From Pseudomonas sp. Q2-TVG4-2 (GTDB lineage: Bacteria; Pseudomonadota; Gammaproteobacteria; Pseudomonadales; Pseudomonadaceae), in contig NZ_LGLW01000007.1 in the NCBI RefSeq assembly GCF_013620795.1, positions 124,001-188,000 on the forward strand: 64,000 nucleotides of DNA, written 5' to 3'. The position numbers and the translations under genes are program-made. Shown piece after piece: positions 1 through 8,339 of the stretch. Under the pieces are notes generated by a model that was not told the origin of the DNA, searched no databases, and saw only the letters and a program-made list of their open reading frames with translations. The first letter of the stretch is position 1; each line of letters starts with the position of its first letter.

Positions 1-330
1 ATCCAGGGCATCAAGGCCAGCCTGCACGGCCAGCTGAACCTGAACGTTATCGACCGTGAGGCCTGGATAGAAGACAAGGACATGGCCAGCGATCTGGCTT
101 CGGTGCATTTCGACGAGCGCACCGGCCATCTGGTGCTGCTCAGCGACGAAGCGAAGATGATGCTGGAGCTCGACAGCCAGGGTGAGATGGTCAGCTTTCG
201 TTCGCTATGGAGCGGTTTCGCAGGACTGAAAAGCAGCGTGCCGCAGGCCGAGGGCATGACCTTCGATGCGCAGGGCAGTCTCTATCTGGTCAGCGAACCC
301 AACCTGTTCTACGCCTTCGAGCGCAAGTAG
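1..330 (+). CDS. SdiA-regulated (YjiK-like) protein, C-terminal part
   Basis: The frame is open from the first base of the window and stops with TAG at 328-330, so only the last 109 codons are present. The visible part has the repeating strand pattern of a beta-propeller, with a typical end (GMTFDAQGSLYLVSEPN, then FYAFERK). This resembles the C-terminus of SdiA-regulated/YjiK-family proteins, which are usually exported and of unknown biochemical role. The next gene is on the opposite strand and converges on it, so it says nothing about function. The signal peptide and most of the propeller lie outside the window, so the family call rests on the tail alone. Confidence 0.7.
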   Translation: MQGIKASLHGQLNLNVIDREAWIEDKDMASDLASVHFDERTGHLVLLSDEAKMMLELDSQGEMVSFRSLWSGFAGLKSSVPQAEGMTFDAQGSLYLVSEPNLFYAFERK

Positions 331-349
331 CCGCTCTCGGTCCGTCGCC

Positions 350-799
350 TCAGCCGCGACGGATCATCCACACGCCGCCGACGATCAGCAGCAGCCCGGC
401 AATCTTGCCGAGGCTCACCGAGGACTGTCGGAACCCCGCCCAGCCGAAGTGATCGAGCAGCAGCGCCATGCCCAGCTGCCCGGCCAAGACCAGCGCCATG
501 AACAGCAGTGCGCCGATACGCGGACCGGCAAAGGCCGCCGTGGCGATGAAGAACATACCCAGCAGACCGGCGCACCAGTGCCACCAGTTCAGGCCACGCA
601 GCGCCTGCAGTCCCGGTACTTCCCGCTGGAACAGCACGATACAGAGCAGTGCCATGGTGCCCACCGCGAAGGACAGCATCGCCGCGCTCATGACACTGCC
701 GAAGTGCTTGGCCACTTGCCCATTGATGCCGGCCTGTAGCGGCAAGAATGCCCCGGCAATCAAGGGCAGAACGAGAAGCCACCACGCTACGACGGGCAT
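350..799 (-). CDS. YdcZ/DUF606-type DMT superfamily membrane protein
   Basis: This 149-residue protein is almost entirely hydrophobic, with about five membrane segments. It begins MPVVAWW, and the early motif LQAGINGQVAKHFGS is typical of the short DUF606 (YdcZ) transporters, which are half-size relatives of the drug/metabolite transporters. I chose the ATG at 799 because further extension runs through the terminator hairpin of the upstream gene at 830-848. It lies on the same strand as, and downstream of, the DUF4136 lipoprotein gene but behind that terminator, so it is probably transcribed separately. The substrate is unknown, and members of this family often work as pairs or homodimers. 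Confidence 0.8.
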   Translation of the reverse strand: MPVVAWWLLVLPLIAGAFLPLQAGINGQVAKHFGSVMSAAMLSFAVGTMALLCIVLFQREVPGLQALRGLNWWHWCAGLLGMFFIATAAFAGPRIGALLFMALVLAGQLGMALLLDHFGWAGFRQSSVSLGKIAGLLLIVGGVWMIRRG

Positions 800-820
800 G
801 CGAATTACTCCGATACGGGA

Positions 821-848
821 CAAAAGAAAGCCCGCCAGGACGGCGGGC
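821..848 (-). terminator. Rho-independent terminator of the DUF4136 gene
   Basis: A perfect GC stem, GCCCGCC (830-836) with GGCGGGC (842-848) and a five-base loop, is followed on the minus strand by a T-rich run (complement of 821-829). It lies 20 bases past the stop of the lipoprotein gene that ends at 869. Confidence 0.75.
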
Positions 849-868
849 GGGATCAACTGGCGGCCAGT

Positions 869-1429
869 TTAGTGCGGCGGGTATTGCGAAAGTACCTCGG
901 TGACCGTTTCGCGGAACATCCCGGCTCGGTCCTGAGGGCCGCCGGGATTGTTGCGCAGCACCTGTTCGGCACTGCCACGCCAAACCAGCTTGCCATCATC
1001 GGCGTCATAGAAGTCGATCTGCAGGGTTCCGACCTGGTAATGGATGGTCCGTGTATCGGCGAAGGTTGGCCCGCCCCAGAAACCATGCCAAGGACTGCCC
1101 CAAGCGCTCATTGAGGTGGTGGTGTACTGCTGGCTGCGCTCATCGATGATGAACCAGGCCTGAATCAGCACGTCCGGCTGAGCGCCGGGCTGGGCTTGGC
1201 GCAGGCCACGCTGATCCAGTTGCTCGCTGATCGCGCTGCGAATGCGCTGCTCGGTGAGGTCGCTCTTGATGCGCGGGTCATCCGGGCGGTACTGCAGCGC
1301 CGGCTCTTTCCAGTTCCAGCTGCGATAGGCAGAAAAGTCCCGCTGCGGATCGAAATCCCGCTGCACCTGCGTGGTCTGGCAGGCGGTCAGCAACACCAGC
1401 AAGGGAAGCATCAGTAGTGAGCGGAACAT
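869..1429 (-). CDS. DUF4136 lipoprotein
   Basis: This 186-residue protein has a lipoprotein signal peptide ending in the lipobox LTAC (Cys at about residue 17), so it is presumably an envelope lipoprotein. The mature part has the DUF4136 layout: a FDPQRDFSAYRSWNW start, a segment where a dimer-like LDQRGL precedes DVLIQAWF, and a closing half with DFYDADDGKLVWRG. The function of the family is unknown. A second DUF4136 lipoprotein sits immediately upstream on the same strand (27-base gap), so the two are probably co-transcribed and arose by duplication and divergence. A terminator follows at 821-848. Confidence 0.85.
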   Translation of the reverse strand: MFRSLLMLPLLVLLTACQTTQVQRDFDPQRDFSAYRSWNWKEPALQYRPDDPRIKSDLTEQRIRSAISEQLDQRGLRQAQPGAQPDVLIQAWFIIDERSQQYTTTSMSAWGSPWHGFWGGPTFADTRTIHYQVGTLQIDFYDADDGKLVWRGSAEQVLRNNPGGPQDRAGMFRETVTEVLSQYPPH

Positions 1430-1456
1430 GGCGGTTCTCCTCGCAGGGCCGCGCGA

Positions 1457-2068
1457 TCAGCGCGGCGGATAGTCGGCGAGCGCGCGGTTCACTGCATCGC
1501 GTGCTGCGTCTTTGCGTTCGGCCTGGCTGCTGCCGCTAAGGGCTTCGGCGCGGTTGCTCCACACGGTCTGGCCGGACGCGCTATCGATCATCTCGATGCG
1601 CACCGTGATGACCTCCTCTTCGTAGTTGCGCACCAGCGGCGCGCTGGCCCCGATACCGACGCCCGAGCCGTAACCGGGACCGTATCCGCCATAGCGACCG
1701 GCGCCGACGCGGGTGCCATAGTCATCGTAGACCTGCCGCACCCGCGTCTCCATGCTGGCGCTGGCACTGATCTGCACATCACCCCTGGCGCCTTCGGGCG
1801 CCGGGCGCAGGCCGCGTTGATCGAGGGCGCCGGACACCATGTCCTGCAGCTCCTCGGCGGCGAGCGAAGCCGTTCCAGCCGGCGGGTTGCGCCAGCTCCA
1901 GTTCTGATAGCTGGAAAAGTCCCGCGGTGCGGCCGGGTAGGTTGGCGACTGCACCTGCTCGACCGGTGGCGCCGGCGGGATTGGGTTGGATTCGCTGGTA
2001 TAGGGATTGCTGCTCTGGCAGGCCGCAAGGCTCAGACAGAGCAGGGACAGCCCTGCGCGTGTCAGCAT
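1457..2068 (-). CDS. DUF4136 lipoprotein, second copy
   Basis: This 203-residue protein starts MLTRAGLSLLCLSLAAC, a lipoprotein signal peptide with lipobox LAAC. The ATG at 2068 was chosen because GGAGGT lies just upstream and the signal peptide starts there. The mature protein repeats the plan of its neighbour (RDFSSYQNWSWRNP, LDQRGLRPAP, SGQTVWSNRAEAL) and ends in the same ALADYPPR style. It differs by a proline-rich start and a Gly/Tyr-rich insert (GGYGPGYGSGVGIG) in the middle. The role is unknown. It lies 19 bases downstream of cmoM on the same strand and may read from the same transcript. Confidence 0.85.
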   Translation of the reverse strand: MLTRAGLSLLCLSLAACQSSNPYTSESNPIPPAPPVEQVQSPTYPAAPRDFSSYQNWSWRNPPAGTASLAAEELQDMVSGALDQRGLRPAPEGARGDVQISASASMETRVRQVYDDYGTRVGAGRYGGYGPGYGSGVGIGASAPLVRNYEEEVITVRIEMIDSASGQTVWSNRAEALSGSSQAERKDAARDAVNRALADYPPR

Positions 2069-2087
2069 CAATACCTCCGGCCGGCGC

Positions 2088-2837
2088 TCAGCTCGGCCGG
2101 CATAACCAGTGCAGGTAGCGCCCGAGGCCGGCAAACGCGGGATGGCGGCGGTAGGCCAATTCCATCTCGATCAAGTCGGCAGGCTCGGTGCGGGCCTGGA
2201 AATCGGCGGGCATGTAGTCATGAAACACACGCACGCCACTGGTACGTTCGACCTGCCAATGCGGCGCGAGTTGCGCGGCCAGCTCTCTGGGGTCCAGTGG
2301 TTGCTGCGGCGTCAGGCTCTGCCGTTCACCGGCGTATGCCTGGTTGCGCAGCTTCTTGAAATGGCCCTTTAGCAGGTTGCGGTAGATCAGCGCGTCGCGG
2401 TTGTAGAAGGCCAGTGACAGCCAGCCATCGGCGACCACCAGACGATGCAGCACCGGCAGGATCGCCTGGGGCTCGGCTAGCCATTCCAGTACCGCGTGGC
2501 AGATGACCAGATCGAAACGGCCCGCGACGTGGTTTTCGATGTCCTGCCAGGGCGCCTGAATAAAGGTGGCGACCTGGCCCGCCGCTGCGAACCGCTCGCG
2601 AGCGCCTTCGAGCATCGGTTCGGCGGGTTCGGCTAACGTCACAGCATGGCCTTGCTGCGCCAACCAGAGGCTCATGTGGCCAAGGCCTGCGCCGACGTCC
2701 AATACCCGAAGCGGGCGCTGCGGCAGTATCTCCGCGAGGTCGGCCTGCAGCACGGCGAGACGGATCGCACCCTTGGCGCCGCCGTAGATCTTCTCGGCGA
2801 ACCGCGTCGCCAGCTCGTCGAAATGCCGATCGCTCAT
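2088..2837 (-). CDS. cmoM: tRNA 5-carboxymethoxyuridine methyltransferase CmoM (SmtA-like)
   Basis: CmoM methylates the carboxyl of 5-carboxymethoxyuridine at the wobble position of certain tRNAs, using S-adenosylmethionine. The 249-residue protein aligns by eye with E. coli CmoM along its length: the start MSDRHFDELATRFAEKIYG, the SAM motif LDVGAGLGHMSLWLA, the HAVLEWLA segment, LAFYNRDALIYRN, and the distinctive SGVRVFHDY followed by a C-terminal LGRYLHW. I chose the ATG at 2837 because the start overlaps the end of the upstream mazG-like gene by four bases (ATGA), a common coupling. An open frame continues upstream but lacks any family similarity. Confidence 0.88.
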   Translation of the reverse strand: MSDRHFDELATRFAEKIYGGAKGAIRLAVLQADLAEILPQRPLRVLDVGAGLGHMSLWLAQQGHAVTLAEPAEPMLEGARERFAAAGQVATFIQAPWQDIENHVAGRFDLVICHAVLEWLAEPQAILPVLHRLVVADGWLSLAFYNRDALIYRNLLKGHFKKLRNQAYAGERQSLTPQQPLDPRELAAQLAPHWQVERTSGVRVFHDYMPADFQARTEPADLIEMELAYRRHPAFAGLGRYLHWLCRPS

Positions 2838-3139
2838 CGGGCGAACCGCCGCTCGTTGTCGGCCAGCTTGTCCAGCAGCGCCTGTTCCATGTCGATGCCC
2901 AGTTCGCTGCACATCAGCAATAGATACATGAGGATGTCGCCGACCTCCTGGCCGGCATGCGCGAGCGTATCGGCCGATAATTGGCGCGATTCGTCTTCGC
3001 CGAGCCATTGAAAGATTTCCACCAGTTCGGCCATCTCCACGCTGGCGGCCATGGCAAGGTTCTTTGGACTATGAAAGCGCTGCCAGTCGTTACGATCGCG
3101 GATCGCGTGCAGGCGTTGGGTAATCTGGTCGATGTTCAT
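2834..3139 (-). CDS. MazG-like nucleotide pyrophosphohydrolase
   Basis: This small 101-residue protein is of the all-alpha MazG/MazG-like type, which hydrolyses non-canonical or stress-related nucleoside triphosphates to monophosphates. The metal-binding pattern is visible as EMAELVEIFQW (ExxE) followed by EVGDILMYLLLM (ExxD). The length fits a single-domain family member rather than full MazG with two domains. Its stop overlaps the cmoM start by four bases, so the two genes are translationally coupled. The true substrate cannot be told from sequence. Confidence 0.88.
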   Translation of the reverse strand: MNIDQITQRLHAIRDRNDWQRFHSPKNLAMAASVEMAELVEIFQWLGEDESRQLSADTLAHAGQEVGDILMYLLLMCSELGIDMEQALLDKLADNERRFAR

Positions 3140-3331
3140 CAGGGAAAGGCGGGCTCGCTAAGGCAATGGTCTGTGCGGCGGGTGAATGCACTCAGTTCGG
3201 ATGCTCATGGTTCGAGGCAAGGAGCGGCAACACCGAATCGGCGCCATGGATGCCGAAACCGATCAAGCCAAACAGGCCAAACAGGCCATAAGCTTCCGTC
3301 AGTGCGCCAGTGCCCGCAAGGGGCAGGGCGT

Positions 3332-4321
3332 TCAGAGCCGTCGTACCTTGAGTTCGCGTTCGATGGCCAGCACACCGGGACGGTAATCGCGCTGCTCGAT
3401 GGCCCGGATCGCCTGCTCCAGCACCCGTTCGGCGATTTGCTCGTGCTGCTGGGAAATCGCGTTGACCCGGATCGGCAGGAAATCCAACAGCTGCGCATCA
3501 CCAAAGGTGGCCAGGCGCAGTGCTTCGGGCCACAGCAGGTCGCGCTCGCGCAGCGCATCGAAGACGCCCTCGAGCAACACGTAAGCGGTGGTAATCAGTG
3601 CATCGGGCATCGGCCCGTGGTCGAGCAGGGCGAGCATTTGCTCGCGACCGCCGGTGCGGCTGAACTGATCGGCCTGTAACAGGCTGATCCTTCCCTGATG
3701 CTGAGCAAGCGCTTGGCGAAAGCCTTCCTCACGCTGCTGGCTGATATGCAGGCCCGGCCGTGCGCTGATCAGAGCAATGTGCGCATCGGCTGGGATGTTC
3801 AGCGAGCGGGTCAGCTGCGCCGCCGCCTCACGGTCATCGCTGATTACCGAGCAGAAGTGCTCGGCATTCAGCGCGCGGTCGAGGGCGATCACCGGCGTCC
3901 CGCCCGCCTGGATCTTGAGGTAGCTCCCGTCGTCCGGCGGCAGGCAACTGGCGACGATCAGTGCATCGCAGCGGCGCGAGCGCAGCACCTGAATGACTTG
4001 GCGCTCGGTGTCCGGCTCGTCATCGGAGCCTGCGATCAGCAGCTGGTAACCGCGCTGGCGGGCACGTTGCTCGAGCAGTTTGGCCAGGCGTGCGTAGCTG
4101 GGGTTTTCCAGGTCCGGGACGATGAAACCGAGCGTGCGCGACTGTCCGCGGCGCAGACCAGCGGCTTGTTGATCGAGCTGAAAGCCTTGCTGTTCGGCCA
4201 CAGACATGACTCGCTCGACCGTCGCCTGGCTGATCCGTCGCTGCGCGGCCTTGCCGTTGAGGACGTAGCTGGCGGTGGTCACTGAAACGTTGGCGAGGCG
4301 GGCGATGTCGGTCAGTTTCAA
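3332..4321 (-). CDS. fruR: Fructose operon repressor FruR/Cra (LacI family)
   Basis: This 329-residue LacI-type regulator has an N-terminal helix-turn-helix (TDIARLANVSVTTASYVLNGK, about residues 3-24) and a sugar-binding domain with FIVPDLENPSYARLAKLLE and the CSVISDDREAA segment typical of Cra/FruR. In pseudomonads this protein responds to fructose 1-phosphate and represses the fru operon. No ATG exists near the expected start. The frame begins with TTG at 4321 (LKLTDIARL), the length expected for the family, although the ribosome site before it is weak. It diverges from fruB across 180 bases containing a perfect operator, so it may also regulate itself. Confidence 0.92.
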   Translation of the reverse strand: MKLTDIARLANVSVTTASYVLNGKAAQRRISQATVERVMSVAEQQGFQLDQQAAGLRRGQSRTLGFIVPDLENPSYARLAKLLEQRARQRGYQLLIAGSDDEPDTERQVIQVLRSRRCDALIVASCLPPDDGSYLKIQAGGTPVIALDRALNAEHFCSVISDDREAAAQLTRSLNIPADAHIALISARPGLHISQQREEGFRQALAQHQGRISLLQADQFSRTGGREQMLALLDHGPMPDALITTAYVLLEGVFDALRERDLLWPEALRLATFGDAQLLDFLPIRVNAISQQHEQIAERVLEQAIRAIEQRDYRPGVLAIERELKVRRL

Positions 4322-4397
4322 CAGAGGGTCCTGAGACGGGTGGTATGAACTCGGGCTTCTAGAATTACCCAATATTGCGTAATGTGCCAGCCTTTGG

Positions 4398-4409
4398 TGA
4401 AACGTTTCA
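4398..4409. promoter_or_regulatory. FruR/Cra operator
   Basis: The perfect 12-base palindrome TGAAACGTTTCA lies between fruR and fruB, 93 bases before the fruB ATG. It matches the known Cra/FruR operator consensus. Its position between the divergent genes fits repression of fruBKA, relieved by fructose 1-phosphate. Confidence 0.85.
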
Positions 4410-4501
4410 GCAGCTATTCGGTCATAAGCGCCAGCCCAGGATTCGGGCCGTGTCGGCGCCTCAGCCGACATAAACAATCGCGAGCCCGCAAGGAGTTCTC
4501 C

Positions 4502-7384
4502 ATGCTTGAGTTGAATGCCCAGCACATCCACATGCATCAGGCCGCGGCGGACAAGCCCGCGGCCCTGGCCCTGCTGGGCGAGGTGCTGGTTGCCGACGGG
4601 CTGGTGGCGCCCGGTTACCTCGACGGGTTGCGCGCGCGGGAAGCGCAGGGTTCGACCTTTCTGGGACAAGGTATTGCCATTCCCCACGGGACGCCGGAGA
4701 CCCGCGATCAGGTGTTCACCACTGGCGTCCGGCTGCTGCACTTCCCTAATGGAGTGGATTGGGGCAACGGCCAGCAGGTCTATCTTGCGATCGGCATTGC
4801 CGCGCGTTCGGATGAGCATCTGCGCCTGCTGCAGTTGCTGACCCGAGCGCTGGGCGAGGGCGATCTGAGCGAGGCGCTGCAGAAGGCGGAGTCCGCCGAA
4901 GCGATCATTGACCTGCTGCAAGGCGCGCCGCAGGCGCTGGCGCTGGACGGCGAGCTGGTGGGGCTGGGCGTCGCCGCCGACGACTTCGACGAGCTGGCCT
5001 GGCAGGGCGTCAAGCTGCTCAAACGCGCGCAATGCGTGGAGCCTGGCTTCAATGCCGGCCTGCCGCTGAGCCAGGCGTTGCCACTGGGCGATGGCCTGTG
5101 GTGGCTGAGCAGCGAGCAGTCGGTGCAGAGTCCGGGGCTGGCGTTCGTCACGCCGGCCTCGAACCTTGAACATCTGGGCCAGCCGCTAAACGGGCTGTTC
5201 GTGCTGGCCAGCCTGGGCGAGGCGCATCAAGCCATGCTCGAGCGCTTGTGCAATCTGTTGATCGAAGGGCGCGGGCAGGAGCTGAGCCAGGCGACATGCA
5301 GTCGAGTGGTACTCGAAGCCTTGGGCGGTGAGGTGCCGGCAGACTGGCCGAGCGCCCAGGTGCCGCTGGCCAACGCCCATGGTTTGCATGCGCGCCCGGC
5401 GAAGGCGTTGACCGAGGTCGCGCAAGCCTTCGATGGCGAGATTCGCGTGCGCCTGGCCGGTAGTGAAAGCGCGGGGGTGTCGGCCAAGAGCCTGAGCAAA
5501 TTGCTGGCGATGGGCGCGCATCGCGGTCAGGTGCTCGAATTTATCGCCGAGCCTTCAATTGCCGGCGATGCGCTGCCAGCGCTGGTGCGTGCCGTGGCAG
5601 AGGGGCTCGGCGAAAAAGTCGAGCCCTTGCCGGCCCAGGGTGAGCGCGCGGAGCAACCGATCATCGCAGCGCAGCCAGATGAGTCGGCCATCGAGCAGGC
5701 CGCATTGCGCGCTGGTGATCAGGTGAACGGGATTGCGGCGTCGCCCGGCATCGCCATCGGCCCGGTACTGGTGCGCAAGCCGCAGGTGATCGATTACCCC
5801 AAGCGGGGCAAGTCGCCGGCGATTGAATTGCAACGTCTGGATGCGGCGCTGGATCGTGTGCATAGCGAAATCGGCGTGCTGATCAGGGAAAGCCAGGTCG
5901 AAAGCATTCGCGACATCTTCACCACCCATCAGGCCATGCTCCGTGATCCGGCGCTGCGCGAGGAAGTGCAGGTTCGCCTGCAAAAAGGCTTGAGCGCCGA
6001 AGCGGCCTGGATGGAGGAAATCGAGAGCGCGGCGCAGCAGCAGGAATCCCTGCACGACAAGCTACTGGCCGAGCGTGCCGCCGACCTGCGTGACGTGGGT
6101 CGCCGCGTGTTGGCCTGTTTGACCGGCATCGAAGCCGAGCAGGCACCGGACGAGCCCTACATCCTGGTGATGGACGAGGTGGCTCCTTCGGACGTCGCCA
6201 CGCTCAATGCCCAGCGCGTGGCGGGCATCCTGACCGCGGGCGGTGGCGCCACCTCACACAGCGCCATCATCGCCCGCGCATTGGGTATTCCGGCCATCGT
6301 TGGTGCCGGGCCGGGTGTGCTCGGGTTGGCGCCAAACACCCTGTTGCTGCTCGATGGCGAGCGCGGCGAACTACTGGTTTCGCCGACTGCGGCGCAGTTG
6401 GAACAGGCAAGAAGCGAACGCGACACGCGCGAGCAACGCAAGCGCTTGGCCAATGAGCGGCGGATGGAGCCGGCAATGACTCGCGACGGCCATCCAGTGG
6501 AAGTCGCCGCCAACATCGGCGCGGCCGGCGAAACCCCCGAAGCGGTGGCGATGGGCGCCGAAGGCATCGGCTTGCTGCGTACCGAGCTGGTGTTCATGAA
6601 CCACTCCCAGGCGCCGGATCAGGCGACCCAGGAAGCCGAATACCGCCGCGTGCTGGAAGCCCTCGAAGGGCGGCCGCTGGTGGTGCGCACGCTGGACGTC
6701 GGCGGCGACAAGCCGCTGCCGTACTGGCCGATGCCCGCCGAGGAAAACCCTTTCCTCGGCGTGCGTGGGATTCGCCTGAGCCTGCAGCGCCCGGACATTC
6801 TCGAAACCCAGCTGCGTGCCTTGCTCGCGTCGGCCGATGGCCGCCCGCTGCGAATCATGTTCCCCATGGTCGGTAACATCGATGAGTGGCGCACCGCCAA
6901 GGCCATGGTCGATCGTCTGCGTGTTGACCTGCCCGTGGCCGATTTACAGGTCGGGATCATGATCGAGATCCCGTCCGCCGCGTTGATCGCGCCGGTGCTG
7001 GCGCAGGAAGTCGATTTCTTCAGCATCGGCACCAATGACCTCACCCAGTACACCCTGGCCATCGACCGCGGCCACCCGAGCCTGTCTGGTCAAGCCGATG
7101 GGCTGCACCCGGCGGTATTGCGGCTGATTGGCATGACGGTCGAGGCGGCGCATGCGCACGGCAAGTGGGTCGGTGTTTGCGGTGAGCTGGCCGCCGATGC
7201 GCTGGCGGTGCCGATGCTGGTGGGCCTGGGCGTCGACGAATTGAGCGTATCGGCACGCAGCATCGCGCTGGTCAAGGCGCGGGTGCGCGAGCTGGATTTC
7301 GCGGCCTGTCAGCGGTTGGCCAAGCAAGCGCTGATGTTGCCGGGCGCGCATGAAGTACGCGCCTTCGTCGGGGAGCATTGCTGA
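4502..7384 (+). CDS. fruB: Fructose PTS multiphosphoryl transfer protein (EIIA-HPr-EI)
   Basis: This 960-residue fusion carries out the cytoplasmic phosphotransfer steps of fructose uptake. Domain order: EIIA-Fru at about 1-145 with phosphohistidine His62 in the IAIPHGTPE motif; a linker region; HPr at about 280-370 with His296 in [12 protein letters not shown]; and enzyme I from about 405 to the end, with His586 in [13 protein letters not shown] and the PEP-binding half ([31 protein letters not shown]). The ATG at 4502 follows AAGGAG. The open frame extends upstream through the operator region but is not coding. The stop overlaps the fruK start by one base (TGATG). Phosphate passes from PEP through this protein to FruA. 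Confidence 0.96.
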   Translation: MLELNAQHIHMHQAAADKPAALALLGEVLVADGLVAPGYLDGLRAREAQGSTFLGQGIAIPHGTPETRDQVFTTGVRLLHFPNGVDWGNGQQVYLAIGIAARSDEHLRLLQLLTRALGEGDLSEALQKAESAEAIIDLLQGAPQALALDGELVGLGVAADDFDELAWQGVKLLKRAQCVEPGFNAGLPLSQALPLGDGLWWLSSEQSVQSPGLAFVTPASNLEHLGQPLNGLFVLASLGEAHQAMLERLCNLLIEGRGQELSQATCSRVVLEALGGEVPADWPSAQVPLANAHGLHARPAKALTEVAQAFDGEIRVRLAGSESAGVSAKSLSKLLAMGAHRGQVLEFIAEPSIAGDALPALVRAVAEGLGEKVEPLPAQGERAEQPIIAAQPDESAIEQAALRAGDQVNGIAASPGIAIGPVLVRKPQVIDYPKRGKSPAIELQRLDAALDRVHSEIGVLIRESQVESIRDIFTTHQAMLRDPALREEVQVRLQKGLSAEAAWMEEIESAAQQQESLHDKLLAERAADLRDVGRRVLACLTGIEAEQAPDEPYILVMDEVAPSDVATLNAQRVAGILTAGGGATSHSAIIARALGIPAIVGAGPGVLGLAPNTLLLLDGERGELLVSPTAAQLEQARSERDTREQRKRLANERRMEPAMTRDGHPVEVAANIGAAGETPEAVAMGAEGIGLLRTELVFMNHSQAPDQATQEAEYRRVLEALEGRPLVVRTLDVGGDKPLPYWPMPAEENPFLGVRGIRLSLQRPDILETQLRALLASADGRPLRIMFPMVGNIDEWRTAKAMVDRLRVDLPVADLQVGIMIEIPSAALIAPVLAQEVDFFSIGTNDLTQYTLAIDRGHPSLSGQADGLHPAVLRLIGMTVEAAHAHGKWVGVCGELAADALAVPMLVGLGVDELSVSARSIALVKARVRELDFAACQRLAKQALMLPGAHEVRAFVGEHC

Positions 7385-8322
7385 TGGCCCGCGTCCTGAC
7401 CGTCACGCTCAATCCCGCGCTTGATTTGACCGTGCAGCTGCCATCGCTGCGCCTGGGTGAGGTCAACCGCGGCGAAAGCCTGCAGGTTCATGCTGCGGGC
7501 AAAGGTCTCAACGTGGCCCAGGTGTTGGCCGACCTCGGCCACCAGCTGACCGTCACCGGGTTCCTCGGAGAGGCCAATCCGCATGCCTTTGAGCAGTTGT
7601 TCGCCACACGTGGTTTCGCCGATGAGTTCGTCCGCGTCGCCGGCGAAACCCGCAGCAACATCAAACTGGCCGAAGCGGACGGGCAGGTCACCGATATCAA
7701 CGGCCCTGGACTGGTGGTCGATGATGCGCACCGTAGCGAACTGCTGGAGCGCATCAAGCGGCTGGCCCCGGCGCACGAGCTGGTGGTGGTGGCCGGCAGC
7801 CTGCCGCGCGGCGTCGACAGCGAGTGGTTCGTCGAGCTGCTACAAGCGCTCAAGGGACTTGGCGTGCGCGTGGCGCTGGACACCAGTGGCCCGGCGCTGC
7901 GTGAGGGGCTTGCAACCGCGCCCTGGCTGATCAAGCCCAACGAAGAAGAGCTGGCCGAGGCGCGCGGCATCGAGCTTGTCGAGCCAGAGGCGCTGGCCCG
8001 TGAGGCCTGGCGGTTGCAGGTTGAAGGCATTGAGCATGTCGTCGTCTCCCAGGGTGCCGAGGGCGTGAGCTGGTTCGTCCCTGGTGCAGGGCTGCACGCC
8101 CATCCGCCCAGGGTCCGGGTAGTCAGCACCGTTGGTGCAGGGGACTCGTTGCTGGCCGGCATGCTTCACGGCCTGCTGGGAGGCTGGCCGGCTGGACGCA
8201 CGCTCGCTCACGCCACCGCCATCGCCGCTCAGGCGGTTGGGCAGGTCGGCTTCGGCATCACCGACACGGACGCACTTGCAGAGCTGGAGGCCGCAGTCCG
8301 GCTCCAGCCGCTGAGCCAATAA
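7384..8322 (+). CDS. fruK: 1-phosphofructokinase
   Basis: FruK phosphorylates fructose 1-phosphate, the product of PTS uptake, to fructose 1,6-bisphosphate. The 312-residue protein belongs to the PfkB sugar kinase family: it starts [16 protein letters not shown], has the glycine-rich substrate region AAGKGLNVAQVLADLG, and ends with the ATP/anion-hole motif TVGAGDSLLAGMLHG holding the catalytic Asp. The ATG at 7384 overlaps the fruB stop. It is the middle gene of fruBKA, and by removing fructose 1-phosphate its activity would also reduce the FruR inducer. Confidence 0.95.
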   Translation: MARVLTVTLNPALDLTVQLPSLRLGEVNRGESLQVHAAGKGLNVAQVLADLGHQLTVTGFLGEANPHAFEQLFATRGFADEFVRVAGETRSNIKLAEADGQVTDINGPGLVVDDAHRSELLERIKRLAPAHELVVVAGSLPRGVDSEWFVELLQALKGLGVRVALDTSGPALREGLATAPWLIKPNEEELAEARGIELVEPEALAREAWRLQVEGIEHVVVSQGAEGVSWFVPGAGLHAHPPRVRVVSTVGAGDSLLAGMLHGLLGGWPAGRTLAHATAIAAQAVGQVGFGITDTDALAELEAAVRLQPLSQ

Positions 8323-8339
8323 TTACAAGAGGTGAAAGA

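Noticed and set aside
3140-3331. A minus-strand frame in the gap after fruR encodes a hydrophobic stretch (GLFGLFGLIGFGIHG) and ends in TGA.
   Set aside because: No ATG, GTG or TTG lies before the hydrophobic part, and the pattern comes from a small tandem repeat of GGCCTGTTT. The gap otherwise shows only a short 5-pair hairpin near 3311-3325.
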